From Aerolutibacter ruishenii (GTDB taxonomy: Bacteria > Pseudomonadota > Gammaproteobacteria > Xanthomonadales > Xanthomonadaceae), in assembly GCF_007830115.1 (NCBI RefSeq), contig NZ_VLKP01000006.1, positions 124,001 through 188,000 of the forward strand: a stretch of DNA of 64,000 nt, read 5' to 3'. A program made the translations under genes and the position numbers. The notes beneath the pieces were generated by a model. It was not told the DNA's origin. It was given only the letters and a program-made list of their open reading frames with translations, and searched no databases. This document shows positions 11,683 through 19,580 of the stretch, piece after piece; the first letter of the stretch is position 1; each line of letters begins with the position of its first letter.

Positions 11683-11696
11683 TGACAGCGCTGTCA
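11683..11696. promoter_or_regulatory. LacI-type operator between TonB receptor and GH30 gene
   Basis: TGACAGCGCTGTCA is a perfect 14-bp palindrome that fits the general LacI/GalR-family consensus TGnnAnCGnTnnCA. It lies 23 bp before the receptor start and 149 bp before the divergent GH30 start, so one dimer could control both. An identical copy stands upstream of the symporter at 16195. Confidence 0.75.
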
Positions 11697-11844
11697 TACC
11701 GCGGTCTCATAGGCCTGTCAATGAACTTTTGGTCGGGCCCGGATCCATAGCGTTCCGGGCAGGCATGCGCCGACGCCATTGCGGCAGTGCAGCATCGGGT
11801 TTGCGCGCCGGGCCGGGACAATCGAACGAGGGGGACACGCCGCA

Positions 11845-13314
11845 ATGAACACGCACCGCCGGGGCATCGACCTGCTGGCCCACATCACGCTCGGGCTGCT
11901 CCTCGCGCTCGGCGCGGCCCCCCGTTCCCATGCCAGCGGCCCCGGGTCGCAGCCGGTGGTGGCGTCCTGGGTCACCTCGGACGACCATGTGCGCACCCTG
12001 TCGCCCGGCGACTCGCCTGCGTTCGGTGCATTGGCGCAACTGCCCGTCCACATCGAAGTCAACGGCGTCCGACACCAGCGCATGGTCGGCTTTGGCGCGT
12101 CCCTGACCGACTCGTCCGCCTGGTTGATGATGCACAAGCTCAGCGCCACGCAACGCGAGGCGCTGCTGCAGGAACTGTTCGGTCGCGACGGGGGCATCGG
12201 GCTGGATTTCACCCGGCTCACCATCGGCGCTTCGGATTTTTCGCTCAGCCATTACAGCCTGGACGACGTACCGCGCGGCCAGACCGATCCCGAACTCCGC
12301 CATTTCTCGATACAGCCCAACCGTGGCGACGTCATCCCGGTGGCGCGGGCCGCACTGGCCATCAACCCGCAACTGAAGGTGATGGCGTCGCCCTGGAGCG
12401 CGCCTGGCTGGATGAAAACCACCGGCAGCCTCATCCAGGGCACGCTGGACGATGCGCATTTCGAGGCCTTCGCGCGCTATCTGGTCCGATACACCGAGGC
12501 CTATGCCGACGCAGGCATTCCGATATTCGCGCTGACGGTGCAGAACGAGCCAGACTACGAGCCCGCCGATTACCCCGGCATGCGCCTGGGCGCCGCGCAA
12601 CGCGCGCGGCTGATCGGCCGCCACCTGGGGCCGCTGCTGGAGGCGCGCGGCTCGCGCACGCAGATCTTCGACTGGGACCACAACTGGGACAAACCCGAAC
12701 ACCCGCTGGAAGTCCTGCGCGACCCGGTGGCCGCACGCTACGTGTCCGCCGTGGCGTGGCATTGCTACGGTGGCGATGTCGCCGTGCAGAGCCGGGTGCA
12801 CGACGCGTTCCCCGACAAGGACGTGTACCTGACCGAATGCTCCGGCGGCGACTGGGAGCCGGTGAAGAGCGGTGGCCTGACCTTCCTCGCCCGCGAACAG
12901 ATCATTCGCACGACGCGGCATTGGGCGCGTGGCGCGTTGTTCTGGAACCTCGCGCTGGACGAACGCAAGGGACCCTATGCCGGCGGCTGCCAGACCTGCC
13001 GTGGCGTGGTCACCATCAACACCGCCGATGGCAGCATCACCCGCAACGACGAGTACTATGCGCTCGCGCACGCCAGCCGTTTCGTCCGGCAGGGCGCGTG
13101 GCGCGTCGGCTCGAGCCCCGGGAGCGACGGCATTGACAACGTGGTGTTCGAGAACGCCGACGACCACTCGATGGTGATGGTCGTGACCAATTCAGCGCAC
13201 GTACCACGGCGCTTCTCGGTCGGCCATCGCGGCAAGGTGTTCCATTACACCGCCCCGCCCCGCAGCCTCGTCACCCTCACCTGGAGTGAGGCCGCGACCG
13301 TCGGCAGCCGCTGA
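11845..13314 (+). CDS. Glycoside hydrolase family 30 (glucosylceramidase / beta-1,6-glucanase type)
   Basis: This 489-aa secreted hydrolase belongs to GH30 in clan GH-A. The N-terminus has a signal peptide (LLLALGAAPRSHA, cleavage about residue 30). The family entry motif MVGFGASLTDSSAW and DFTRLTIGASDFS follow. The acid/base is Glu235 in TVQNEPDYEP, and the nucleophile is Glu331 in YLTECSGGDW. A C-terminal beta domain ends the protein (NDEYYALAHASRFV, PPRSLVTLTW). The ATG at 11845 was chosen over upstream in-frame codons because GGGGGA precedes it and it begins the signal peptide. GH30 members of this type cleave glucosylceramide or beta-1,6-glucan. In a predatory or fungus-degrading genus beta-1,6-glucan is a reasonable but unproven substrate. 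Confidence 0.92.
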   Translation: MNTHRRGIDLLAHITLGLLLALGAAPRSHASGPGSQPVVASWVTSDDHVRTLSPGDSPAFGALAQLPVHIEVNGVRHQRMVGFGASLTDSSAWLMMHKLSATQREALLQELFGRDGGIGLDFTRLTIGASDFSLSHYSLDDVPRGQTDPELRHFSIQPNRGDVIPVARAALAINPQLKVMASPWSAPGWMKTTGSLIQGTLDDAHFEAFARYLVRYTEAYADAGIPIFALTVQNEPDYEPADYPGMRLGAAQRARLIGRHLGPLLEARGSRTQIFDWDHNWDKPEHPLEVLRDPVAARYVSAVAWHCYGGDVAVQSRVHDAFPDKDVYLTECSGGDWEPVKSGGLTFLAREQIIRTTRHWARGALFWNLALDERKGPYAGGCQTCRGVVTINTADGSITRNDEYYALAHASRFVRQGAWRVGSSPGSDGIDNVVFENADDHSMVMVVTNSAHVPRRFSVGHRGKVFHYTAPPRSLVTLTWSEAATVGSR

Positions 13315-13388
13315 CCCTGGCCGGTTGCCGCCCGCGCGGCACGGTACGATAGCGCTGGGGAATCCAACCGCAGACACTCCGGGGACCG

Positions 13389-14432
13389 ATGTCGGCCAGG
13401 ACCAAGGAAGCCAACGGAACGCGCGCACGCATCGAGGACGTCGCCCAAGCGGCTGGCGTGTCGATCAAGACCGTGTCGCGCGTGCTCAACCACGAACCCA
13501 ACGTCCGCGAGGAAACCCGCCTGCGCGTGGAGGAAGCGGTTGCCCGGCTGCAGTACAAGCCCAACCTGTCCGCACGCAGCCTGGCGGGGCAGCGCGCCTA
13601 CGTGATCGTGCTGGTGTACGACAATCCGTCACGCAACTACCTGACCGAGATCCAGGGCGGCGTGCTGGAGGCCTGCCGCGCCCAGCATTTCGCCCTGGCA
13701 TTGGCACCGGTCGATCCGGACGATCGCGATTACCTGCCGGAACTCATCGACCTGATCGACCATTCGCGCGCCGATGGCCTGGTGCTGGTGCCGCCGCTGA
13801 CCGACGACGCCAAGCTGCTCGACGCGCTGCATGAGCGCCGCCTGCCATTCGCGTCCATTTCACCGCGCGTGCCGGAGGGGCGCTTCGGCGTCACCCTCGA
13901 CGAACGCGCCGCGGTGCGCGAGCTGATGGCGCATCTGATCCAGCTCGGCCACCGTCGCATCGGCCACATCAAGGGCCCGCCGCAGCACGGCGCGGGCACC
14001 TGGCGTCATTCCGGTTACCGCGAGGCGCTCAAGCAGGCCGATATCCCCTACGACCCGGCACTGGTGGTCAAGGGCGAGTTCACGTTCGAATCCGGCATGG
14101 CAGGTGCGCGGCAGCTGCTCGACCTGCCCGATCCGCCGACGGCCATCTTCGCCGCCAACGACGACATGGCGGCGGGCGTGTTGCGCGTGGCCGGCGAGCG
14201 CGGCCTGTCGGTGCCGCGCGACCTGTCGGTCTGCGGCTTCGACGACACGCCGCTGTCGCGGCAGATCTTCCCGTCGCTCACCACCGTGCGGCAACCGACC
14301 AACGACATGGGCCGCGTTGCCACCGAGGAGCTGCTCAAGGCCATCCGTGACCCGGAGGCCGGCGACATGGTGAAGATGGGCTACGCGCTGCAGCTGCGGG
14401 AGTCGACCGGACCTCGCCGCAGCCACCGCTAG
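13389..14432 (+). CDS. LacI-family transcriptional regulator of the sugar locus
   Basis: This 347-aa DNA-binding protein has the LacI helix-turn-helix at residues 14-34 (IEDVAQAAGVSIKTVSRVLN), a hinge helix (PNLSARSLAG) and a periplasmic-binding-protein-like effector domain (ADGLVLVPPL, GFDDTPLSRQIFPSLTTVRQ). It lies 74 bp after the GH30 gene on the same strand and ends 4 bp from the convergent symporter stop. It is the only such regulator here, and LacI-consensus palindromes precede the surrounding genes, so it is the probable repressor of the receptor, hydrolases, symporter and perhaps glucokinase. The inducer is presumably a disaccharide such as gentiobiose or cellobiose, or glucose. Confidence 0.93.
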   Translation: MSARTKEANGTRARIEDVAQAAGVSIKTVSRVLNHEPNVREETRLRVEEAVARLQYKPNLSARSLAGQRAYVIVLVYDNPSRNYLTEIQGGVLEACRAQHFALALAPVDPDDRDYLPELIDLIDHSRADGLVLVPPLTDDAKLLDALHERRLPFASISPRVPEGRFGVTLDERAAVRELMAHLIQLGHRRIGHIKGPPQHGAGTWRHSGYREALKQADIPYDPALVVKGEFTFESGMAGARQLLDLPDPPTAIFAANDDMAAGVLRVAGERGLSVPRDLSVCGFDDTPLSRQIFPSLTTVRQPTNDMGRVATEELLKAIRDPEAGDMVKMGYALQLRESTGPRRSHR

Positions 14433-14436
14433 GCCG

Positions 14437-15999
14437 TCACCAGAAGACGGCGTACAGCGCCACCAGGATGGCCACCACCGCCAGGCTGGCGATGTTGAAC
14501 GACACGTCGGTGCGATAGCTCACGTCGTCCACGCGGATGAGGTTGCCTTCGCCGCTGGGCTTTCCCGCCAGCGACACCACCACCGCCAGCGCCAGCGCCA
14601 GCAGGAACACCAGGCCAACGCGGTCCATGAACGGCAGCGACGGCCACGCCAGCTTGAGCACGACCGACAGCACGAACGAACCGATCGCCGCGGCCAGCGC
14701 ACCGGCCTCGTTGGCGCGCTTCCAGAACAGGCCCAGCATGAAGATCACCACGATACCCGGGGTGAAGAAGCCGGTGTATTCCTGGATGTACTGGAAGCCC
14801 TGGTCGAAGCCGCCGATCAGTGGGCGCGCAGTGACAATGGCCAGCACGATGGCAACCGCCGCGGCAATGCGACCGATGCGCACCAGGCCCACTTCATCGG
14901 TGTCCTTGCGCCACTTGGCGTAGAAGTCGAGGGTGAAGATGGTCGCGACCGAATTGATCTTCGAGGCCAGCGACGCCACGATCGCCGCGACCAGCGCCGC
15001 GAACACCAGGCCGAGCACGCCACTGGGCAACAGCCCCATCATCGTCGGATAGGCCTGGTCCGGACGCGCCAGATCCGGTGTCAGCATCACCGCGGCAATG
15101 CCCGGCAACACCACGATGACCGGCATCAGCAGCTTGAGGAACGCCGCGAACACCACGCCCTTCTGCGCTTCCTGGATGTCCTTGGCGGCCAGCGCGCGCT
15201 GGATGATGTACTGGTTGAAGCCCCAGTAGCTGACATTCATGATCCACATGCCGCCGATCAGCACGCTGATGCCCGGCAGGTCCTTGTAGAACGGGTTGTC
15301 CTTCGACAGGATCATGTGGAAGTGCTCGGGGTTGGCCTCCCACAACTTGTGGAAGCCGGCCACGATGCCTGCGCCATCGCCGATCTTGGACAGCGTCAGG
15401 CCCGTCACCAGCAGGCCGCCCAGCACCAGCAGCGACACCTGCACGATGTCGGTCAGCGCCACCGCCTTCAATCCACCGTACAACTGGTAGGCCAGCGCGA
15501 ACGCGCCCAGCAGCGCCAGCGCCAGCATCTGGTCCATGCCCGTCACCTGGTTCACCGCGATCGACCCCAGCCACAGGATCGAGGTCAGGTTGACGAACAC
15601 GTACAGGCCCAGCCAGAACACCGCCATCAGCGTGCGGATGCGGTGGCCGTACCGCTCCTCCAGGAACTGCGGCATGGTGTAGATGCCGTTGCGCAGGAAC
15701 ACCGGCAGGAAGAACTTGCCGACGATCAACAGCGTCAGCGCCGCCATCCACTCGTACGAGGCAATCGCCAGGCCGATGGCGTAGCCGGAACCGGACATGC
15801 CGATGATCTGCTCGGCCGAGATGTTGGCCGCGATCAACGATGCGCCCACCGCCCACCACGGCAATGCCTTGCTGGCGAGGAAGTAGTCCTTGGCGGACTT
15901 CTGATGGCCGGCCTTCTCGCGCGACACCCACTGCGCGAGGATGAAGATGCCGGCCAGGTAGGCCAGCACGATGGTGGTGTCGAGAGCGGAAAGTCCCAC
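14437..15999 (-). CDS. Sodium/sugar symporter (SSS family, SGLT-like)
   Basis: This 520-aa inner-membrane protein of the solute:sodium symporter family has about 14 hydrophobic segments. Recognisable signatures are WVSREKAGHQKSAKDYFLAS near the N-terminus, GASLIAANISAEQIIGMSGS and QLYGGLKAVALTDIVQ. These match SGLT-type glucose/galactose symporters. The start is GTG at 15999, with AGGAG 6 nt upstream; the longer open frame has a non-hydrophobic extension and no ribosome-binding site. It is convergent with the LacI gene, and a perfect operator lies 196 bp upstream. It probably brings glucose released in the periplasm into the cytoplasm for glucokinase. Confidence 0.92.
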   Translation of the reverse strand: MGLSALDTTIVLAYLAGIFILAQWVSREKAGHQKSAKDYFLASKALPWWAVGASLIAANISAEQIIGMSGSGYAIGLAIASYEWMAALTLLIVGKFFLPVFLRNGIYTMPQFLEERYGHRIRTLMAVFWLGLYVFVNLTSILWLGSIAVNQVTGMDQMLALALLGAFALAYQLYGGLKAVALTDIVQVSLLVLGGLLVTGLTLSKIGDGAGIVAGFHKLWEANPEHFHMILSKDNPFYKDLPGISVLIGGMWIMNVSYWGFNQYIIQRALAAKDIQEAQKGVVFAAFLKLLMPVIVVLPGIAAVMLTPDLARPDQAYPTMMGLLPSGVLGLVFAALVAAIVASLASKINSVATIFTLDFYAKWRKDTDEVGLVRIGRIAAAVAIVLAIVTARPLIGGFDQGFQYIQEYTGFFTPGIVVIFMLGLFWKRANEAGALAAAIGSFVLSVVLKLAWPSLPFMDRVGLVFLLALALAVVVSLAGKPSGEGNLIRVDDVSYRTDVSFNIASLAVVAILVALYAVFW

Positions 16000-16194
16000 G
16001 TGGAGCTCCTGGTTGGAGGGTGGCGGAACCGGATGTCGCGTGCCCCCGCGTGCCCGTTCCATCGGCGCCACCGACACCCGACCGGGCGTGATGGCACTCG
16101 ACGGGCGCACTGGCGACCCCCTACCCCCGGTCCGCTGTCAGCTGGCAGCGAACACGTCATCCGGAGCATGCACGACTGGCGCAGGACTCGCGGA

Positions 16195-16208
16195 TGACAG
16201 CGCTGTCA
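16195..16208. promoter_or_regulatory. LacI-type operator upstream of the symporter
   Basis: This is a second perfect copy of TGACAGCGCTGTCA, identical to the one at 11683, in the gap between rhlE and the symporter. The flanking 190 bp to the symporter start hold no gene, leaving room for a promoter and leader. Confidence 0.75.
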
Positions 16209-16295
16209 GCATACTGCCGGGCGTCGACATTGCATGCCGCAGTGCAACATCACGCGCCGTGCGGGCAACGACCAGGCGAAGCGCTTCGCCCCCCC

Positions 16296-16328
16296 CCAAA
16301 GAAGAAGGGGCCGGCAATGCCGACCCCT
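16296..16328 (-). terminator. Rho-independent terminator of rhlE
   Basis: Read on the minus strand, GGGGTCGGC pairs with GCCGGCCCC (one G-U) around a 3-nt loop and is followed by TTCTTCTTT. It lies 23 bp after the rhlE stop and separates rhlE from the symporter control region. Confidence 0.75.
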
Positions 16329-16350
16329 CCAGACTTCTACCACCCCACCA

Positions 16351-17682
16351 TCAGGCGCGCGAGTCGCGGCGCTGGCCGCCACCGCCCGTACCGCGGCCAC
16401 CCTGCCCACCGCGATGCTGCTTCGGCCCGGCATGCGCATGGCGCGCCGCAGGCTTGCCGTGCGGGCGGTTGCCCGGCTTGCGCGGCGGCTGGTTGCCGCC
16501 GTTGCCACGGCGCGGGTTGGGGATGGCGGTGTCGAGGCGGATCGGGCGGCTCGGCGCATAGCCTTCCACTTCGACCAGTTCGATGTCGGCCTTCAGCAGG
16601 CGCTGGATCTGCCGCAGCAGGCCGCCTTCGTCATGCGACACCAGCGACAGCGCCTCGCCCGTGCTGCCGTTGCGACCGGTGCGGCCGATGCGGTGCACGT
16701 AGTCCTCGGCCACCATCGGCAGGTCGTAGTTGATGACCAGCGGCAGGTTGGGGATGTCCAGGCCGCGCGCGGCGACGTCGGTGGCCACCAGGATGCGCAC
16801 GCGGCTGGCCTTGAAGTCGTTCAATGCCTTCTGGCGCTGCGCCTGGCTCTTGTTGCCGTGGATCGCCGACGCCTTGAGGCCCGCGTCTTCCAGCTGCTCG
16901 GCCAGGCGGTTGCAGCCGTGCTTGGTGCGGCCGAACACGATGGCCTGCTCGCCGTGGCGCTTGGCCAGGATCTCGATCAGCAGGTCGCGCTTGTTGGCGC
17001 CGTCCACCGGGTGCGCGCGGTGCGCGATGGTCTCGGCGATGGTGTTCTGCGCCGCCACCTGCACCTGCTGCGGGTTGCGCATGAACTCCAGCGCCAGCTG
17101 CTTGATCTGCGCCTCGAAGGTCGCCGAGAACAGCATGGTCTGGCGGTCCTTCGGCAGCTTGCCGAGGATGCGCTTGATCGCCGGCAGGAAGCCCATGTCG
17201 AGCATGCGGTCGGCTTCGTCCATGACCAGGATCTCGATCTCGTCCAGCTTGACGCTGCCGCGCTCCAGGTGGTCGATCAGGCGGCCCGGGGTGGCCACCA
17301 GCACGTCCACGCCGCGGCGGAACGCATCGACCTGCGGGCCCATGCCGGCGCCGCCGAAGATGGCGATGGTGTTCATGCGCAGGTGCTTGCCGTAGCCACG
17401 CAGGCTGTCGTTGACCTGCACCGCCAGTTCGCGGGTCGGGGTCAGGACCAGCGCGCGCGGGCGACGGAAGCCCTTGACCGGGGTCTGCTTGGACAGGTGG
17501 TTGAGCAGCGGCAGGCCGAACGCGGCGGTCTTGCCGGTGCCGGTCTGGGCGCCGCCCAGCACGTCGTGGCCGGCCAGCGCCAGCGGGATCGCCTCGGACT
17601 GGATCTGGGTGGGGGTGGTGTAGTTCTGCTCGGCAAGCGCGCGCAGCAATGCAGGCGCAAGGCCCAGGGATTCGAAGGACAT
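16351..17682 (-). CDS. rhlE: DEAD-box RNA helicase RhlE
   Basis: This 443-aa ATP-dependent RNA helicase carries all DEAD-box motifs in order: TPTQIQSEAI (Q motif), AQTGTGKTAAF (I), PTRELAVQV (Ia), MDEADRMLDMGF (II), SATF (III), VATDVAARGLD (V) and HRIGRTGRNG (VI). A basic Gly/Arg/Pro-rich tail of about 75 residues ends the protein, typical of RhlE and useful for RNA binding. RhlE acts in ribosome maturation and, with RNases, in mRNA decay. The start at 17682 gives the usual MSFESLGL N-terminus; the frame is open further upstream, but the extra residues do not resemble the family. A beta-CASP nuclease gene follows upstream on the same strand. Confidence 0.93.
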   Translation of the reverse strand: MSFESLGLAPALLRALAEQNYTTPTQIQSEAIPLALAGHDVLGGAQTGTGKTAAFGLPLLNHLSKQTPVKGFRRPRALVLTPTRELAVQVNDSLRGYGKHLRMNTIAIFGGAGMGPQVDAFRRGVDVLVATPGRLIDHLERGSVKLDEIEILVMDEADRMLDMGFLPAIKRILGKLPKDRQTMLFSATFEAQIKQLALEFMRNPQQVQVAAQNTIAETIAHRAHPVDGANKRDLLIEILAKRHGEQAIVFGRTKHGCNRLAEQLEDAGLKASAIHGNKSQAQRQKALNDFKASRVRILVATDVAARGLDIPNLPLVINYDLPMVAEDYVHRIGRTGRNGSTGEALSLVSHDEGGLLRQIQRLLKADIELVEVEGYAPSRPIRLDTAIPNPRRGNGGNQPPRKPGNRPHGKPAARHAHAGPKQHRGGQGGRGTGGGGQRRDSRA

Positions 17683-18066
17683 CGGTACAACTCCATTTCG
17701 CCGCAAGCGCGCGGACCGGCCATGCGCCACGCGCACGGCAACGGACCGGGGAACGGTTGCGTGATGACCCCGGCGTTCCCTTGAACCGCGCCGTGGGTGA
17801 TCGGATTTTGACGGCACCGGATGCTCCGGGCCGTGTCTGCGCTACGAAAGACGTGCGGGATAAAAGCCGCGGTCGCATGAGGCACAAGGCCTGCGAGGGC
17901 GGCGGGCATACCTGGGAAACGTACCCTTGCGGGGAGGCAGCCGTGCGCTGAACAGGGGGAACTGTACGCTAACCGGGCCCGCTTGGCGAGGCGGTGCCGC
18001 ACGATCCGTTCAGGCGGCCCACTGCATGGGCCGGTCCGCGGCCGCGTACAGCGGGCCGGTGGCCCC
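17683..18066. other. Gene-free gap between the rhlE start and the beta-CASP gene end
   Basis: These 384 bp hold the leader and promoter region of rhlE. Within it, GGGAACG (17749-17755) and CGTTCCC (17774-17780), or alternatively CCGGGG (17746-17751) and CCCCGG (17768-17773), can pair. They offer two competing stems in the rhlE leader. No convincing promoter hexamers or small ORF were seen. Confidence 0.4.
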
Positions 18067-19440
18067 TCAGACGTCGGCGTGCATCCCCGGCCGCGCCAGC
18101 GTCACGTCCACGCCAAAGCGCTCCCAGACCTCGCCCGCGAGCGCCTCGCGCGCCCTGTCCTCGCCGTGCACCAGCACCAGCGGCGGTTTGGCCGCGAATT
18201 GCCCGTACCAGCCCAGTAGCCCCTTCTGGTCGGTGTGCGCGGACAACCCGCCCACCGTGTGCACCTGCGCCCCCACCCGGTAATCCTTGCCGTGGATACG
18301 TACCCACTTGGCACCATCCACCAGCCTTCGCCCCAGCGTGCCCTCGGCCTGGTAGCCGACAAACAGCACGTGCGCCTGGCGCTTTCCCAGGTTCTGCTTC
18401 AGGTGGTGGACGATGCGTCCCCCATTGGCCATGCCACTGCCGGCGATGATGATCGCACCGCCATCCATCCGGTTGATCGCCATCGAGTCATCCGCCGATT
18501 CGACGATGCGCAGGTTGGGCATGCGGAACGGATGGGGCTTGGAGCGCCACACCTTCTGCGCCTCGGCATCGAACAGATCTTCGTGCCGCCCATACACCTC
18601 CACCACCTTGGCCGCCATCGGGCTGTCGAGGAAGATCTTCCAGCGCGACAGGCCCCACTGGTCCCAGAACTTTGCGAACCAGTAGAGCAGCTCCTGGCTG
18701 CGTCCCACCGCGAAGGCGGGGATCAGCACGTTGCCGCGGTCATCCCATGCGCGCTCGAAGATCTCACCGATCTCCTCGACCGTGGCCAGTCGCTCGCGGT
18801 GGTTGCGGTCGCCGTAGGTGGACTCCATCAGCACCAGGTCGGCCTCGGTGATCACCGCCGGGTCGCGCAGGATCGGCGAGCCCTTCGGGCCCAGGTCGCC
18901 GGAGAACACCAGCTTGCGGTCGTCGCCCCACAGTTCCACGCAGGTCGAACCGAGGATGTGGCCGGCCTCGCGGAAGCAGATCTCCACCCCCGGCAGGATC
19001 TGCTCGCGCCGGCCGTAGGGCAGCGGCCGCACCAGCTTCATCGCGGCGTGCACGTCGTGCTTGGTGTACAGCGGCACCGCCTTCGGCTCCCCGTGGCGAC
19101 GGTTGCGGTTGGCGCGCTCGGCGTCGCTCTCGGCCAGCGAGGCCGCATCCAGCAGCATCACCGGCATCAGGTCGGCGGTGGCCTCCTGCGCATAAATGGG
19201 GCCACGGAACCCGCGGTGCACCAGCAACGGCACCCGGCCGATGTGGTCGATGTGGGCGTGGCTGAGCACCAGCGCGTCCATCCCCACCGGCTCGAACGGG
19301 AACGCTTCACTGTTGCGCCGCTCGGCTTCAAAGCTGCCCTGGATCATTCCGCAGTCCAGCAGCACCCGCTGCCCTGCGACCTCGACTTCGTGCAGCGAAC
19401 CCGTCACCTCGCCCGCGGCGCCGTGGAAAAGTACCCGCAT
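18067..19440 (-). CDS. MBL-fold beta-CASP RNA-processing nuclease
   Basis: This 457-aa protein combines a metallo-beta-lactamase domain with a beta-CASP insert and the C-terminal RMMBL motif. The zinc-binding motif 2 is HAHIDHIGR, the earlier Asp is in LLDCGMIQGS, motif 3 is EAGHILGS and motif 4 is FSGDLGPKGS. The beta-CASP part contains STYGDRNH and PAFAVGRSQELL. The C-terminal HTVGGLSAHTDQKGLLGWY fits the family. Such proteins are RNases related to CPSF73 and the archaeal and bacterial YSH1-like nucleases. The cellular target is unknown. It is transcribed in the same direction as rhlE, which suits an RNA-metabolism role, but with a 380-bp gap. Confidence 0.9.
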   Translation of the reverse strand: MRVLFHGAAGEVTGSLHEVEVAGQRVLLDCGMIQGSFEAERRNSEAFPFEPVGMDALVLSHAHIDHIGRVPLLVHRGFRGPIYAQEATADLMPVMLLDAASLAESDAERANRNRRHGEPKAVPLYTKHDVHAAMKLVRPLPYGRREQILPGVEICFREAGHILGSTCVELWGDDRKLVFSGDLGPKGSPILRDPAVITEADLVLMESTYGDRNHRERLATVEEIGEIFERAWDDRGNVLIPAFAVGRSQELLYWFAKFWDQWGLSRWKIFLDSPMAAKVVEVYGRHEDLFDAEAQKVWRSKPHPFRMPNLRIVESADDSMAINRMDGGAIIIAGSGMANGGRIVHHLKQNLGKRQAHVLFVGYQAEGTLGRRLVDGAKWVRIHGKDYRVGAQVHTVGGLSAHTDQKGLLGWYGQFAAKPPLVLVHGEDRAREALAGEVWERFGVDVTLARPGMHADV

Positions 19441-19532
19441 GCCCTGCTCCTGGATGGCCTCGTGTCACGCTAGCACACCCCCCCGTGACCAATGACACCC
19501 GTGCACACACGCAATCTCGGCTAGTGTTTCCG

Positions 19533-19550
19533 GTGGCCCCGTGGGGCCAC
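19533..19550. promoter_or_regulatory. Perfect palindrome before the first M13 peptidase gene
   Basis: GTGGCCCCGTGGGGCCAC contains a perfect 8-bp inverted repeat around a 2-bp centre, ending 30 bp before the GTG start. It could be an operator or a leader hairpin close to the ribosome-binding site. Function is not known. Confidence 0.35.
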
Positions 19551-19580
19551 ATTCCATTCGCCGCCCGGTCGGAGCCGCCC

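Noticed and set aside
13347..13360. Possible autoregulatory LacI site before the LacI gene
   Set aside because: AGCGCT is present but only about 9 of 14 positions match, and the conserved CA end is missing.
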